54,496 nucleotides of DNA, taken from assembly GCA_013372875.1 (NCBI GenBank), contig JABXIW010000117.1, forward strand, positions 1 to 54,496, given 5' to 3'. Shown in pieces: positions 53,455-54,496 of this stretch (positions are counted from its first letter, which is position 1; the number at the start of each line of letters is the position of its first letter). The notes below the pieces were generated by a model, which was not told the DNA's origin, searched no databases, and worked only from the letters and a program-made list of their open reading frames with translations. Both the position numbers and the translations under genes were made by a program. Origin of the DNA: Gammaproteobacteria bacterium. Lineage in GTDB: Bacteria; Pseudomonadota; Gammaproteobacteria; Enterobacterales; Kangiellaceae.

Positions 53455-54496
53455 TTTACAACCCTAATGTTCGCATCTTTCGGTATTGGCCTGTTTGGGA
53501 TAACGTATTCTGGAGCTCCCCCAGCAGTTTTCCCTTTACCAACAAATCCAGGATTATTTCTATATACGGGAGAAGCTATCCCAGTTATATCCTTGCTAGA
53601 AAACTCTATGAGTCTAAATCCTGAACTACTTTCAGGAATTGTTAATTTATGTGCAATCTCTTTAGAGTTCAACCCTCTTAGCGCCGCAGAGTCAGTAACA
53701 AAAACATCATCAGCTCCTCTTCCTAGCATTGTCGGGTTCACATTCCCTGGCACAACCCTTGTAAATGATGCTGGGACAGGGTTTGCAACTAGAGGTTCCC
53801 TAGCTGCCATTAAATTTTTAGTTGTATTTATTGCTGGACCGGCAACTACCAGCTCAGGAGCAACTGGCGACAACGCTCCTGAGCTATCAGGTATCAATGC
53901 TTCTGTTGACGATGGCAGCATTCCAGCACTCAAAGTCGTACCTAAGAAATTAGATGTAGCCTCTAAAGTGATAGATCCTGGAGGAACTTTTTCGCCACCA
54001 TTTAAATCTGCTTCCGCATTAATCAACAGCTCTATGGTGTTTCCCATAAATATCGATAATATTGGGCTGTCAGCAACTTGTTGCAAGACTTTATGTCGAC
54101 TTGAACCTATTTTAATATTTCCTTTACCCACTGTTCCTTCTGGCTGCATATTAAATGGTTTAAAATTAAATTCATCTTGTGAATTAGACTGGTTGGTTTT
54201 TCCATCACCTCCATTTCCTCCAGCCCCTACTTGCAATGCAAACTGTCTATGATACTGAGTAACAGGGTCAACAATAGGCCTTTGACTCGGCTCCATAGTA
54301 TCAGGGTTTTGACATGCAGGATTATTCCACTGCCCCACACAAACCAGGTAGCCACTTGGATCCGTTGCTGCCAAAGGATTGTTCAATATATATGAGTATG
54401 GGTTTAGACTTTGTGAATTACCTACAAATTGAATAAACGGATCAACTGACAAGAACCTCCCCAAATTGTAATCATACGCGCGTCCATTCATATGAA
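53451..54496 (-). CDS. Rhs-family polymorphic toxin, C-terminal part (runs off the right edge)
   Basis: The last 348 codons of an Rhs/YD-repeat protein. The window begins at the Rhs core end motif (NGRAYDYNLGRFLSVDPFIQ, then NPYSYILNNPLAATDPSGY), after which Rhs proteins carry a swappable toxin. The variable tail (about 50-346 of the visible part) has a glycine/asparagine-rich linker and a C-terminal module with TMLGRGADDVFVTDSAALRG and SPVYRNNPGFVGKGKTAGGA, which resembles polymorphic toxin type 10. I am fairly but not fully sure of that type. The first visible Met is not the start; the frame is open to the window edge. Upstream Rhs repeats lie outside. Confidence 0.88.
   Translation of the reverse strand, partial: HMNGRAYDYNLGRFLSVDPFIQFVGNSQSLNPYSYILNNPLAATDPSGYLVCVGQWNNPACQNPDTMEPSQRPIVDPVTQYHRQFALQVGAGGNGGDGKTNQSNSQDEFNFKPFNMQPEGTVGKGNIKIGSSRHKVLQQVADSPILSIFMGNTIELLINAEADLNGGEKVPPGSITLEATSNFLGTTLSAGMLPSSTEALIPDSSGALSPVAPELVVAGPAINTTKNLMAAREPLVANPVPASFTRVVPGNVNPTMLGRGADDVFVTDSAALRGLNSKEIAHKLTIPESSSGFRLIEFSSKDITGIASPVYRNNPGFVGKGKTAGGAPEYVIPNRPIPKDANIRVVK

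Noticed and set aside
53467..54252. Open frame of 261 codons on the plus strand opposite the Rhs toxin
   Set aside because: It is antisense to the Rhs core and toxin, which have clear family motifs; the frame is a composition effect.

Overview
The window reads as chromosome from a Gram-negative gammaproteobacterium of fairly low GC. The evidence is the gene order yceF | yceD-rpmF-plsX-fabH-fabD ... fabG-acpP-fabF ... pabC-mltG-tmk-holB-pilZ-tatD, plus SppA, FadH, RimK, Prc, a TonB-dependent receptor, lipoprotein signals and GTG/TTG starts backed by Shine-Dalgarno (SD) sequences. A marine, aerobic, protein- or lipid-using relative of Kangiellaceae or Alteromonadales would fit, but that is a guess from gene style, not a phylogeny. 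I saw no rRNA, tRNA or CRISPR.

Layout. 1-13.1 kb: the 5' part of sppA, fadH with a FadR-like palindrome, a three-gene signalling run (FIST sensor, PAS-GGDEF-EAL, PAS-like-GGDEF), an M19 dipeptidase coupled to a haemolysin-III membrane protein, rimK with its retropepsin-like partner, a fructosamine-kinase relative that seems to have lost its N-terminus, an NTF2-like secreted protein, an XRE-DUF805 fusion and maf/yceF. 13.2-33.8 kb: the fatty-acid and cell-envelope cluster. It is interrupted between fabD and fabG by about 8 kb holding a membrane-anchored protein, a pectinacetylesterase/Notum-like secreted hydrolase, a TetR regulator, a dihaem cytochrome lipoprotein, a beta-helix lipoprotein and a TonB receptor. 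A small extra insertion (secreted esterase) sits between fabF and pabC. 33.9-39.2 kb: an FAD monooxygenase, glutaryl-CoA dehydrogenase, a small unknown protein and the tail-specific protease prc.

39.2-54.5 kb is accessory. First come two tyrosine recombinases flanking a two-gene unit: a small unknown protein and a 1348-residue NACHT/STAND-type NTPase ending in a PD-(D/E)xK-like nuclease. This is a plausible antiphage defence unit. Next is a GC-richer Tn7-like module (MerR-like regulator, TnsA, TnsB, TnsC, TniQ/TnsD) followed by three 22-23-bp-spaced repeats that look like transposase-binding sites. After it come a separate rve-type transposase with a possible terminal repeat and, at the right edge, the C-terminal end of an Rhs polymorphic toxin with its Imm27-type immunity gene.

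Functional threads. (1) Fatty-acid synthesis and degradation genes (fadH, fabG, acpP, gcdH) each have a TGGTC/GACCA-type element upstream, suggesting one shared lipid-responsive regulator. (2) The FIST-GGDEF/EAL-GGDEF run looks like a ligand-sensing cyclic-di-GMP module, and a PilZ protein lies downstream at holB. (3) The right third stacks mobility and conflict systems: recombinases, NACHT-nuclease, Tn7-like element and Rhs/Imm.
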